A DNA stretch of 64,000 nt from Patiriisocius sp047730165 (GTDB lineage: Bacteria; Bacteroidota; Bacteroidia; Flavobacteriales; Flavobacteriaceae): the NCBI RefSeq assembly GCF_047730165.1, contig NZ_CP159834.1:744001-808000 (forward strand), read 5' to 3'. The notes under the pieces are model-generated. The model was not told where the DNA came from. It searched no databases and was given only the letters and a program-made list of their open reading frames with translations. A program made the position numbers and the translations under genes. Positions 17,081 to 25,354 of this stretch are shown here, piece after piece (within the stretch, counting starts at the first letter, position 1; the number at the start of each line of letters is the position of its first letter).

Positions 17081-17821
17081 GTGAAAATCATACGAAAAAT
17101 CTTTGGCCTACTGTACCGAATCTGGTTTTACATCCTGATGCTCGTGCCTATTCTTATTATGTCACCACTACTCATCATAAGCGTGATGAGGCAAGAATGG
17201 TATCCTTTCTATTTTAAAATGGCTAGAATATGGGCAATCTGTATTCTCTTTGGGATGGGGTTTTTACCTAAAGTGAGAGGCAAAAAAGAATGGGGAAAAG
17301 GCAAGTCCTATCTCTTCGTCAGTAATCACAGTTCCATGACAGATATCATGTTGATGCTGTACGCAGTCAAAAATCCATTTGTATTTGTAGGGAAGGCTGA
17401 GCTGGCAAAAATGCCCATTTTTGGTTACTTCTATAAACGCACCTGTATTCTAGTAGATAGAAGTAGTATGAAAAGCAGAAGCGCCGTTTTTGAGAGTGCA
17501 CAGCAAAAAATAAAACAAGGACTTAGTGTTTGCATTTTTCCAGAAGGAGGAGTGCCTAATGACGCCAGTATTGTTTTAGATAATTTTAAAGATGGTGCAT
17601 TTAAGCTAGCCATTGATCACCGAATTCCTGTCGCCCCACTCACCTTTCACGATAACAAAAAACGATTTCCTTTTGATATCTCTAAGGGATTTCCAGGGCA
17701 GATGCGGGTAAAAGTGCATCCTACTATACCAACAAGAATTCTAGAACCCGAAGATCGCAAAATACTGCGAGAACAGACTCGGGATATTATTCTTGAGGAG
17801 TTGTCTTCCCCTACATTGTAG
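17081..17821 (+). CDS. Lysophospholipid acyltransferase (PlsC family)
   Basis: GTG start, 246 aa. An N-terminal membrane helix pair (about 10-35 and 45-65) precedes the acyltransferase domain, with the catalytic NHSSMTD (HX4D) near residue 88 and the glycerophosphate-binding FPEGG near 157. PlsC-type enzymes put the second acyl chain on lysophosphatidate at the inner membrane. Another member lies at 32112, so one may act on a different acceptor such as an ornithine or amino lipid; the sequence does not decide which. The gene stands alone after a 365-base spacer, and a hairpin follows its stop. Confidence 0.88.
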   Translation: MKIIRKIFGLLYRIWFYILMLVPILIMSPLLIISVMRQEWYPFYFKMARIWAICILFGMGFLPKVRGKKEWGKGKSYLFVSNHSSMTDIMLMLYAVKNPFVFVGKAELAKMPIFGYFYKRTCILVDRSSMKSRSAVFESAQQKIKQGLSVCIFPEGGVPNDASIVLDNFKDGAFKLAIDHRIPVAPLTFHDNKKRFPFDISKGFPGQMRVKVHPTIPTRILEPEDRKILREQTRDIILEELSSPTL

Positions 17822-17871
17822 ACTACATATCGTTCACCACCTAAAGTGTTAAGATAATTATTGAAGACAAT

Positions 17872-17926
17872 TCAAAAAAAAACTAAAAAGACCCTCCAAT
17901 GGCGATGGAAGGTCTTCTCATTTTTT
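17872..17926. terminator. Probable bidirectional terminator
   Basis: The hairpin AGACCCTCCA (17889-17898) with TGGAAGGTCT (17906-17915) has T-rich tails on both strands. It separates the plus-strand acyltransferase from the minus-strand barrel protein gene. Confidence 0.6.
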
Positions 17927-17970
17927 GCTGCGATCTCGATAGCTCTAGATGTTAGCCAACTAAAATTAAC

Positions 17971-19455
17971 TTAAAATTTAAAACTTAACCCACTATAAAT
18001 CCCTACATAATAAGGCTTAAACTGTACTGAGGCATCCGTATATGGATTGAGCTGATATTTAAACATAGGCTCCACATTAAACTTAAACTTTCTTGATAAT
18101 TGATAACTAAGTCCTACACCAACATTGGTGCTAAAACTTACGTCACTCAGGTTGTTTGCCTCTCCAATTACATCTTCAAAATCATTAGCAGACACAGACA
18201 CTTCGTTAGTACCTAATAACAAGGTGCTAAATCCTCCTATGAGGCTGACACCAAGTCTTTTGTTTACTAAGGCATATGTAAGCTCTGCCGGTATTTCTGT
18301 ATAGCTAATGGACTGTGTTAAAAACACATCTCCATCCGTTACTTTTCTGGTAAGGTTATCAAAATTAGATCCTTCTGCTGCATCAATTAAAGCGCCTTGA
18401 TCTATTGCTGTTACAACAGTTCCTTTATCATTAAAATTAACAGACTGCAGCGCTGCATTCGCATCACCAGTGGCTAATTCTAGTCCGCCGGTTGCATAAC
18501 TAAGGTTTACATTACTTACTCCAGAACGGACGGTCAATCGCTGTGTTAGCGCATAGCTGACGTTAATACCGTAACTCACATTTACTTCACCGTTTTGAGT
18601 ATTATCTGCAAACGTTGGGTCAATAGAAGAACCTTGACTCAAAGAACTGTAATACACCGGAGCTACATTTGGACTAATTGCCCAACGATTAATAGGTAAC
18701 CCATCTGTCGTTTTTGCAACGGCCTCTTTTTGTTCCTCAATTGCATTAAAAATGCTTTCTTTTTGAATTCCTTCCTTAACTATAGCTACATTCTCAATGG
18801 CTACTTCATCTATAAAAGGACTTGTAGCAACTAAATTCTTCTTAAGAAGTGTTTCTGCCTTATGAGACGATTCTTGTTCAGTCTTAATATCATTGTTAAT
18901 TCGCTCATTTGGTGTTTTAGCTGCTACGGAATTCTTAGACAAAAGCTTTTCGGAAATTTGCTTCGTTATATTGTTTTGTTTAACCGCGTCATCCTTTATA
19001 GTGCTTTTAGCAGCTACTGAGGTATTCATAAAACGATTCGCTGTTTTCACCACATTGGGCTTATGGGCATCAGAAGTATTCTTTACAGAAGAATCTATAA
19101 CATCGGTCGTGTTTTCAGAAGTGATATTTGAGTTTTCTAAATTTTGATTCACCAGAATAAACTTTTCGACACCCTGTTCTTGAGAAGACTGAGTAACATC
19201 TTCGATTACCAGTTGATTGTTATGATTATCCTCAAAAGTATCAGACATAAACAAGTTTGCAACAGAAAACAACAATACTAACGCAGCAGCCACGCCGCTA
19301 AGTTTCCACCATAATGGGATCACTTTTCGATCGCGTTTATTATGGCCAAGTGCTACTTGAATGTTTTCCCAAACCGCAGGTGGCGGCGGAGTCTCCATCC
19401 CTTGCAGGCGGCTCTTAAATAACTGGTCTATATTTTTATTGTCTTTGCTTTGCAA
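17971..19455 (-). CDS. Anti-sigma-like head fused to an outer-membrane beta-barrel
   Basis: TTG start, 494 aa. The first 45 residues are soluble and carry the motif PPPPAVWENIQ seen in bacteroidete sigma-factor partners. One membrane helix follows (about 46-70). A long Lys/Asn/Ser/Thr-rich linker (about 75-250) leads to a PorT-like beta-barrel (about 260-494), with alternating strands and the end YSGLSFKF. If both membrane parts are real, the protein would reach from the cytoplasm through the inner membrane to the outer membrane. The sigma-factor gene is upstream on the same strand, 245 bases away. I infer that it restrains or senses for that sigma factor; no activity is proven. Confidence 0.75.
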   Translation of the reverse strand: MQSKDNKNIDQLFKSRLQGMETPPPPAVWENIQVALGHNKRDRKVIPLWWKLSGVAAALVLLFSVANLFMSDTFEDNHNNQLVIEDVTQSSQEQGVEKFILVNQNLENSNITSENTTDVIDSSVKNTSDAHKPNVVKTANRFMNTSVAAKSTIKDDAVKQNNITKQISEKLLSKNSVAAKTPNERINNDIKTEQESSHKAETLLKKNLVATSPFIDEVAIENVAIVKEGIQKESIFNAIEEQKEAVAKTTDGLPINRWAISPNVAPVYYSSLSQGSSIDPTFADNTQNGEVNVSYGINVSYALTQRLTVRSGVSNVNLSYATGGLELATGDANAALQSVNFNDKGTVVTAIDQGALIDAAEGSNFDNLTRKVTDGDVFLTQSISYTEIPAELTYALVNKRLGVSLIGGFSTLLLGTNEVSVSANDFEDVIGEANNLSDVSFSTNVGVGLSYQLSRKFKFNVEPMFKYQLNPYTDASVQFKPYYVGIYSGLSFKF

Positions 19456-19467
19456 ATCTATTTTATT

Positions 19468-19480
19468 GCGCCTGCGGCGC
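19468..19480 (-). promoter_or_regulatory. Small GC-rich hairpin just before the barrel-protein start
   Basis: GCGCC-TGC-GGCGC forms a five-base-pair stem in an otherwise AT-rich leader, 12 bases upstream of the TTG start at 19455. It could affect translation initiation or simply be chance; it has no T tail. Confidence 0.25.
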
Positions 19481-19700
19481 TGTTGCTTGTTTTCTATTCT
19501 GTCTCAAAATTTCGGGAAACTCAAAATTATTTTCTACTTTGTGTACGTCATATACATTAAAGAAGTCGTAATTAATCTCCACAACTGTCATTCTGAACTC
19601 GACATGAACTGAACCAATTCAACAGTCAGATCCTTATTAATCTATCACTATTTTTAATCATCAGTTCCATCTATCAAACACGGCATATTTTCGCCATACG

Positions 19701-20240
19701 TCAACCTTCCTGCTGTGCTGCTTTAAAATTATTTACTTTTTTCTGCAAAATCTTTCTAGCTCTCGCCAAGTTAGATTTTGAAGTTCCATCACTTATACTC
19801 AACTGTTCGCCTATTTCTTTATGGCTATACCCATCGAGCACATACAACGAGAACACAAGCCTATACTGGTCTGGCAACTCTCGTACCATCTGTAACAAAT
19901 CATCAAGTGGAATTTCAATATGCTCCACCTCATCAATCACTTCATCAGCAATCTGGTCTTCTCTCACCATGTCAAAATGCCGCTTTTTCCTATACTTCTG
20001 CAGCACCGTGTTGACGGTCACTCGTTTTATCCAGCCCTCAAAAGAACCTTTGCCCGAGTATTGCTCCACCTTCTTAAAAATGGTTAGAAACGCATCTTGC
20101 AAATTATCCTGAGCTTCCACATAATTAGGCGAATACCTCAGACAAATGGCAAATAACACTCCAGAATATTTCTGGTATAGTGCTCCCTGCGCTTGCGCAT
20201 CTTGCCTCTTACATTGTATAATGAGCTGCTCTTGTGTCAA
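19701..20240 (-). CDS. ECF-type RNA polymerase sigma factor
   Basis: TTG start, 179 aa. The sigma-2 region (about 8-80) includes the -10-binding stretch ALYQKYSGVLFAICLRY and DNLQDAFLTIF. A short acidic linker (DEVIDEVEHIEI) leads to sigma-4 (about 115-170) with the helix-turn-helix YSHKEIGEQLSISDGTSKSNLARAR. This is the bacteroidete group of extracytoplasmic sigma factors. It directs RNA polymerase to a stress or envelope regulon. The barrel protein gene downstream on the same strand is the probable controller, as no classical anti-sigma gene is nearby. The regulon is not visible from this window. Confidence 0.9.
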   Translation of the reverse strand: MTQEQLIIQCKRQDAQAQGALYQKYSGVLFAICLRYSPNYVEAQDNLQDAFLTIFKKVEQYSGKGSFEGWIKRVTVNTVLQKYRKKRHFDMVREDQIADEVIDEVEHIEIPLDDLLQMVRELPDQYRLVFSLYVLDGYSHKEIGEQLSISDGTSKSNLARARKILQKKVNNFKAAQQEG

Positions 20241-20308
20241 CGTCTAGACTCCTTCTTAGGTTAGTTTTTTTTTAGTACTCTAGAATAAAGGTACCAATTA
20301 ATCATAAC

Positions 20309-20345
20309 AAAATCAGGTTTCTACATTCAATAGATACCTGATTTT
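20309..20345 (-). repeat. Inverted repeat between recA and the sigma gene
   Basis: AAAATCAGGT (20309-20318) and ACCTGATTTT (20336-20345) form a perfect ten-base-pair stem with a 17-base loop. It may act as a second, weak terminator for minus-strand reading from recA; the tail is only moderately T-rich. Confidence 0.4.
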
Positions 20346-20480
20346 GATCATGGTTGCGTATGCAATTACTTTTTAAGATAATAATTACATACGCGTATTA
20401 TTTCCGAAACGTTACAAACCAGCCCCTTAGGTCTTATACTAACAACTTCTTATTCTAGATTGTTTATTCCAAAACTCAAA

Positions 20481-20498
20481 TTCCGATGGCTATCGGAA
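20481..20498 (-). terminator. Hairpin directly after recA
   Basis: TTCCGAT-GGCT-ATCGGAA is a perfect seven-base-pair stem only eight bases beyond the recA stop. On the minus strand TTTGAGTTTT follows. It is the likely recA terminator. Confidence 0.6.
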
Positions 20499-20505
20499 AA
20501 ATATG

Positions 20506-21522
20506 CTATTGTTCTTGTAACGCTTTAATAGCCTCTATTATTTTAAGCTCTAACTCTTCCATTAATTCTGGGTTGTCTAGCAACAACGCTTTAACGGCGT
20601 CACGCCCTTGCCCAAGCTTCGTTTCGTCATAACTGAACCAAGAACCGGCTTTTCTAATGATTTCAAAATTCACCCCAAGATCAATAATCTCTCCTACTTT
20701 AGAGATTCCTTTACCGTACATAATATCAAACTCTGCCAATTTAAATGGAGGCGCTACTTTGTTCTTCACCACTTTTACACGAGTCTTATTACCTAGCACG
20801 TTATTATCCGTATCCTTTATCTGTGTAGAACGTCTAATGTCTAATCGGACAGAAGCATAAAACTTCAAGGCATTACCACCCGTTGTAGTTTCTGGGTTTC
20901 CAAACATTACCCCAATTTTCTCACGGAGTTGATTAATAAACATTACAGTACAATTCGTCTTGCTTATAGACCCTGTCAATTTTCTAAGTGCCTGAGACAT
21001 TAAACGCGCATGGAGTCCCATTTTACTGTCACCCATTTCTCCTTCTATCTCACTTCTAGGTGTCAAAGCAGCCACAGAATCAATAACTACAATATCAATC
21101 GCACCAGAACGAATCAAGTTATCTGCAATCTCTAATGCTTGTTCCCCATTATCTGGTTGAGAGATAATAAGATTTTCAATATCAACTCCTAAGCTCTCGG
21201 CATAATATCTATCAAAAGCGTGCTCCGCATCTATAAATGCAGCTATTCCCCCTTTTTTCTGTGCTTCTGCAATGGCGTGAAGTGTGAGTGTGGTTTTACC
21301 AGAAGATTCTGGTCCATAAATCTCAATGACCCTTCCTCTTGGGTATCCCCCAACTCCTAACGCGATATCTAGCCCTAATGATCCAGATGGAATTACCTCT
21401 ACATCCACTACCTGTTTATCCCCCATTTTCATCACCGTCCCTTTCCCATAAGTCTTATCTAACTTATCAAGAGTCAATTTAAGTGCTTTTAATTTTGCGT
21501 CCTTTTCTTTTTCACTGCTCAT
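20506..21522 (-). CDS. recA: Recombinase RecA
   Basis: 338 aa, the normal length. The Walker A box GPESSGKT lies near residue 67, the catalytic Glu region is AFIDAEHAFD, and Walker B is IDIVVIDSVAAL. DNA-binding loops L1 (EIEGEMGDSKMGLHAR) and L2 (FGNPETTTGGNALKFY) are present, followed by the KNKVAPPF region and the small C-terminal domain. RecA pairs homologous DNA strands and, where present, triggers LexA cleavage. I see no LexA gene or recognised SOS box here, in keeping with many Bacteroidota. The gene is transcribed alone: a good promoter lies upstream and a hairpin downstream. Confidence 0.97.
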   Translation of the reverse strand: MSSEKEKDAKLKALKLTLDKLDKTYGKGTVMKMGDKQVVDVEVIPSGSLGLDIALGVGGYPRGRVIEIYGPESSGKTTLTLHAIAEAQKKGGIAAFIDAEHAFDRYYAESLGVDIENLIISQPDNGEQALEIADNLIRSGAIDIVVIDSVAALTPRSEIEGEMGDSKMGLHARLMSQALRKLTGSISKTNCTVMFINQLREKIGVMFGNPETTTGGNALKFYASVRLDIRRSTQIKDTDNNVLGNKTRVKVVKNKVAPPFKLAEFDIMYGKGISKVGEIIDLGVNFEIIRKAGSWFSYDETKLGQGRDAVKALLLDNPELMEELELKIIEAIKALQEQ

Positions 21523-21554
21523 TATTTCTGAAATTTTAATTTTTGAAGTAGGTG

Positions 21555-21584
21555 CTAAAGTACAACAACTTGGAAATATTCCAA
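21555..21584 (-). promoter_or_regulatory. recA promoter
   Basis: On the minus strand, TTG (21584-21582) is followed by exactly 19 bases and then TACTTTAG (21562-21555), which matches seven of eight positions of TAnnTTTG. The expected transcript start is near 21550, giving a leader of under 30 bases. Confidence 0.55.
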
Positions 21585-21704
21585 AAGAAATTGGATGCTA
21601 ATTAAATTATTTATTTAAAGCAGTAAAATCCATAAAAAAAACTACGCAACGAAGCCGTAATTTTACCGCCATTTATGGATCAAAAATATTCGGCGTCAAA
21701 ACAA

Positions 21705-21735
21705 TTGCACACCAATACCAAATCACCTACTTTTG
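21705..21735 (+). promoter_or_regulatory. feoA promoter
   Basis: TTG (21705-21707), 20 bases, then TACTTTTG (21728-21735). Both elements match the flavobacterial consensus, making this the best promoter in the window. The transcript should start near 21740, right at the palindrome described next. Confidence 0.65.
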
Positions 21736-21740
21736 TCTTG

Positions 21741-21757
21741 TTTAAAACCAATCTAAA
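21741..21757 (+). promoter_or_regulatory. Candidate metal-regulator operator at feoA
   Basis: TTTAAAACCAATCTAAA is an imperfect palindrome (TTTAnA...TCTAAA) of the size bound by DtxR/MntR-type repressors. It covers the expected transcript start and resembles the box before the regulator gene at 30325. Confidence 0.5.
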
Positions 21758-21763
21758 TAACAA

Positions 21764-21994
21764 ATGTACACTATTGCCTCATTAAAAAAGGGACAGCGAG
21801 CCATCATCAAGGAGTTTTCTGTAGATGTGGTTCCACTCAAATTACTCGAGATGGGCTGTCTTCCTGGCAATGAAGTTTCATTGGTTCAAATAGCACCTTT
21901 TCAAGATCCACTATACCTTAATATAAACGGTAGTCATCTTGCAATTAGAAAAGAAACCGCAGAAAAGATTGAGATAGAACTTCTCAAAGAATGA
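21764..21994 (+). CDS. feoA: Ferrous iron transport protein A
   Basis: 76 aa, a single SH3-like FeoA domain. It opens with MYTIASLKKGQRAIIKEF, has the conserved turn LLEMGCLPGNEV and ends in AIRKETAEKIEIELL. FeoA is a small cytosolic partner needed for Fe(II) uptake by FeoB. The feoB gene follows 72 bases later, and the two are separate genes rather than the fusion found in some bacteroidetes. A strong promoter plus a DtxR-type palindrome directly upstream indicates repression when metal is ample. Confidence 0.93.
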   Translation: MYTIASLKKGQRAIIKEFSVDVVPLKLLEMGCLPGNEVSLVQIAPFQDPLYLNINGSHLAIRKETAEKIEIELLKE

Positions 21995-22066
21995 TTTTCA
22001 AACCCCAATAGTTCGTCTAAACGAACACATAAAATACTTTGCCAGTTTACTGAGTGAAGTCGAAGT

Positions 22067-24166
22067 ATGGCAAAACAGATGAACGTTGCATTAATAGGAA
22101 ACCCAAACACGGGTAAAACATCTGTATTTAATAAACTAACAGGGCTCAATCAGAAAGTAGGTAATTATCCCGGCATCACCGTAGAAAAAAAACAAGGAAT
22201 CTGTAAACTGCCCCGAGGTGTTAAGGCCCACATACTAGATCTTCCCGGCACCTATAGTTTAAATGCTTCTTCTCTTGATGAAAACGTAGTAATAGAATTA
22301 CTCCTTAATAGAAACGATAAAGATTATCCAGATGTAGCTGTAGTAATATCTGATGTTGAAAACCTAAAACGAAACCTACTCCTTTTTACTCAAATAAAAG
22401 ATTTAGGCATCCCAACCATCCTCGCCATTAATATGGCAGATAGGATGAAACGCAAAGCTATCTCGATTAATATAGAGCGGCTCGAAGAAAAGCTTGAAAC
22501 CAAAATTGCGCTCATAAGCTCACGTAAGAACCTTGGCTTTGAGTATTTAAAAGAACTCATTACAAACTACAGTAATTTAAACACAAAGCCCTGTGTAGAA
22601 GCGTCAGTGATTGCCCCAGAATATTTCAATCGATTGCGTAAAGCATTTCCTAATCAAGATTTGTATAAGCTTTGGCTAGTAATCACTCAAGATGTAAATT
22701 TTGGGAAATTAGACCGCCAAGAGTTAAAAGGTGTTGCCAGTTTTCAAACAGAATCTGTGAGCAACCTTAAGCGATTGCAACAAAAAGAAACCATTGCCCG
22801 CTACCAGTTTATAAACGATATATTAAAAGAAACACTCACAGTTGACGCTGCAAGCGCAAAAGATTTGCGAAGCAGACTAGACAGAATTCTAATGCACAAG
22901 GTGTGGGGTTATGTTATTTTCTTCGGAATTTTATTACTCATATTTCAAGCTATTTTTGATTGGAGCACCTACCCAATGGACTGGATAGACACCACTTTTG
23001 CATCCTTTAGTGAGTGGACTAAAAACGCCTTGCCCTCAGGAGATTTTACAAACCTCATAGCCGAAGGTATCATCCCGGGTTTAGGCGGAATCGTTATTTT
23101 TATTCCGCAGATAGCATTTTTATTTTTATTTATATCCATCCTCGAAGAGAGTGGATATATGAGTCGTGTGGTGTTCTTAATGGATCGTATTATGAGACGT
23201 TTTGGACTCAGTGGAAAAAGTGTGGTACCCCTAATTTCTGGAACGGCTTGTGCTATCCCAGCAATCATGGCGACTAGAAACATAGAAAACTGGAAAGAGC
23301 GATTGATCACTATATTAGTAACACCATTTACTACCTGTTCTGCGCGATTGCCGGTATATCTTATTATCATCTCTCTGGTCATACCAGAACAACGAGTGTT
23401 TTGGTTTTTCACTTTGCAAGGGCTCACCTTATTATTTATGTATTTCCTAGGGTTTGCCGCCGCTATCGTTTCTGCTTGGTTATTGGATAAAGTTTTGAAG
23501 ATAAATAGTAAAACCTTTTTTGTGGTTGAAATGCCAAACTACAAGCTCCCATTATTTAAGAATGTCGCAATCACGGTAATTGAAAAGACAAAATCTTTCG
23601 TGCTAGGTGCTGGAAAAATAATTTTGGCAATTTCAATTGTCCTATGGGTACTTGCCTCATACGGTCCGGGTAATTTTAATAATGCAGAAGCGATTGTAAT
23701 TGAGGAGAACGTTTCAGAAACAATTACTGAGAAAGAGTTAGATACTAAAATTGCTGCCTATAAATTAGAACATAGCTATATAGGTATCCTCGGAAAAGCG
23801 ATAGAACCCGCCGTCGCTCCATTAGGCTATGACTGGAAAATAGGGATTGCAATTGTGAGTAGTTTTGCTGCTCGTGAAGTTTTTGTAGGAACGCTGGCCA
23901 CTATTTACAGTGTAGGAAGTGAAGAAGAAGAAACCATCAAAAACCGTATGGCCGCAGAGATAAACCCAATTCTAGGAACTCCTTTATTTAATTTTGCCAG
24001 TGGCGTTTCTCTCTTATTATTTTATGCTTTTGCCTTACAGTGTATGAGTACGATAGCTATTGTAAAAAGAGAAACCAACGGCTGGAAATGGCCTATATGG
24101 CAATTTACAGTAATGACGGCCATTGCTTATTTAGTAGCACTTGGGGCATATCAGTTTTTGAAGTAA
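22067..24166 (+). CDS. feoB: Ferrous iron transporter FeoB
   Basis: 699 aa. The N-terminal G domain shows GNPNTGKT (11-18), the switch region NYPGITVE, DLPGTYSL and, for guanine recognition, INMADRMKRK. A linker with the FeoB helical domain follows, then a polytopic membrane part from about 275 with two Gate regions (for example SGTACAIPAIMATR and TPFTTCSARLPVY) and conserved Cys residues. FeoB imports Fe(II) across the inner membrane. The next genes on the strand are a small lipoprotein and a Cys-rich peptide of the FeoB-associated type, probably in one operon. The starts at codons 1 and 5 are both possible. Confidence 0.95.
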   Translation: MAKQMNVALIGNPNTGKTSVFNKLTGLNQKVGNYPGITVEKKQGICKLPRGVKAHILDLPGTYSLNASSLDENVVIELLLNRNDKDYPDVAVVISDVENLKRNLLLFTQIKDLGIPTILAINMADRMKRKAISINIERLEEKLETKIALISSRKNLGFEYLKELITNYSNLNTKPCVEASVIAPEYFNRLRKAFPNQDLYKLWLVITQDVNFGKLDRQELKGVASFQTESVSNLKRLQQKETIARYQFINDILKETLTVDAASAKDLRSRLDRILMHKVWGYVIFFGILLLIFQAIFDWSTYPMDWIDTTFASFSEWTKNALPSGDFTNLIAEGIIPGLGGIVIFIPQIAFLFLFISILEESGYMSRVVFLMDRIMRRFGLSGKSVVPLISGTACAIPAIMATRNIENWKERLITILVTPFTTCSARLPVYLIIISLVIPEQRVFWFFTLQGLTLLFMYFLGFAAAIVSAWLLDKVLKINSKTFFVVEMPNYKLPLFKNVAITVIEKTKSFVLGAGKIILAISIVLWVLASYGPGNFNNAEAIVIEENVSETITEKELDTKIAAYKLEHSYIGILGKAIEPAVAPLGYDWKIGIAIVSSFAAREVFVGTLATIYSVGSEEEETIKNRMAAEINPILGTPLFNFASGVSLLLFYAFALQCMSTIAIVKRETNGWKWPIWQFTVMTAIAYLVALGAYQFLK

Positions 24167-24283
24167 GCTGAAAAATGGGATTAAGAGGCAGGAAGAAAAT
24201 TGAATATTCCGTATCTTACATTTCACTTTAAGATTGAAATCGAACTGCAACTAAAATATTTAAATGATTAACATTTATAGTAA

Positions 24284-24730
24284 ATGAGATTTTTAACACC
24301 CATATTACTACTCATCTTCATCTCTTGCAATACAAGTGATAATCCGGGTTGCTTTGTTAATGATGTAGATTTTACTAATCTAGAGGGAGCTTATAGCTGT
24401 GAGAATACTAAAAATATTGTCGAAATTGATTTACAAGATACATTTACACTTATCAATTCACAGGTAGAATTTGATGCACAGATTTCAGGGCCTTGTATGC
24501 CGCAAATAGATTTTACACTCTACACGCTTATCATAGGAAAAAAAGGATTAGTAAATGGCAACACCTCAATCAGCTACTATTATAGCAACGATTGCTCTGT
24601 AAATATAAATACATTGACAGTAACTTTTAATCAAAATGCTACCGCAGAAGCGCCTAATCTCACCTATCATATTCTATCGCCAAAAATAGCGACAACGACC
24701 ATGGTAGAAGTAATAATTAATATCAATTAA
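24284..24730 (+). CDS. Small lipoprotein of unknown function in the feo operon
   Basis: 148 aa with a lipoprotein signal (lipobox FISC, Cys15), then a mostly beta region with four further Cys residues (GCF, YSC, GPC, NDC), probably two disulfides in the periplasm. I do not recognise a family. It begins 117 bases after feoB, and the Cys-rich peptide gene starts just two bases after its stop. Placement inside an iron-uptake operon hints at a role at the envelope, but that is context only. Confidence 0.65.
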   Translation: MRFLTPILLLIFISCNTSDNPGCFVNDVDFTNLEGAYSCENTKNIVEIDLQDTFTLINSQVEFDAQISGPCMPQIDFTLYTLIIGKKGLVNGNTSISYYYSNDCSVNINTLTVTFNQNATAEAPNLTYHILSPKIATTTMVEVIININ

Positions 24731-24732
24731 GT

Positions 24733-24897
24733 ATGGATATTCAGTTCATTTTAGTCATTATCACCTTTCTAGCGGCCGTAGGATTTATCTTGTACACGTT
24801 TGTGTTTAAATCTATGCTAGAAAACAAAAAGCGCTCTCTAGGAACGCTTGATGGTGGAAAAACAAAATGTGGCAATAACGATTGTGGCTGTCATTAA
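24733..24897 (+). CDS. FeoB-associated Cys-rich membrane peptide
   Basis: A 54-codon gene with an N-terminal membrane helix (about 4-25: FILVIITFLAAVGFILY), a basic stretch and a cysteine-rich tail CGNNDCGCH. Small proteins of this form are known to accompany feoB in many bacteria, as a presumed third component in the place FeoC has elsewhere. The three Cys and the terminal His could bind a metal or an Fe-S cluster. ATG lies two bases after the lipoprotein stop. Its stop is one base from the end of the converging minus-strand gene. Confidence 0.8.
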   Translation: MDIQFILVIITFLAAVGFILYTFVFKSMLENKKRSLGTLDGGKTKCGNNDCGCH

Positions 24898-24898
24898 T

Positions 24899-25306
24899 CT
24901 ATTTTTCTAAAGCCCGTAAGAGTAAAGCATACGGCTGTTTTTCTGCTTCGGAAATATTTGCGTCTGGATACGGTGTTAATTGTAAAAACTGAAGTTCTTT
25001 ATTATTAAAAAACCCAGCAATAACTGACATCCCGTTTTTAAATGTGAGTGTTTTCCCTACTACTTCTCCATCAACGGTCCCGATTCGTATCAATACTTTT
25101 GCCTCTCCTTCCCATATGCAATCTACCCCATTAGGACATCTAGAATCTTCTATTACTTTTAAAAATGTAATCGAAGTTCCGTCCAAATTTATTGTTTGGT
25201 CTAGTCCTACTTTTACAACTATTTGTGGCACATCTATAGCCTTACCTGTTTGCGCAAATAAAGTGATGCTTACTAGTAGTGTGAATATGATTAGTACTTG
25301 TTTCAT
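24899..25306 (-). CDS. Secreted beta-rich protein of unknown function
   Basis: 135 aa with a signal peptide (about 1-18, TLFAQ). The mature part is mostly beta strands and holds the motif DSRCPNGVDCIWEG, whose two Cys residues probably form a disulfide. The same motif recurs in uncharacterised exported flavobacterial proteins. It is the last gene on the strand after the metal ABC transporter operon, 48 bases beyond the second permease, so it may be co-transcribed and could be a periplasmic accessory. No function can be assigned. Confidence 0.7.
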   Translation of the reverse strand: MKQVLIIFTLLVSITLFAQTGKAIDVPQIVVKVGLDQTINLDGTSITFLKVIEDSRCPNGVDCIWEGEAKVLIRIGTVDGEVVGKTLTFKNGMSVIAGFFNNKELQFLQLTPYPDANISEAEKQPYALLLRALEK

Positions 25307-25354
25307 CTTTTTAGTATTTCGATTTTAAAGATATATGAAATAATGATGCCAGTT

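Noticed and set aside
21523..21554. SOS box in the recA leader
   Set aside because: The only palindromic word there, ATTTCTGAAAT, also precedes unrelated genes, and no LexA gene or known box is present.
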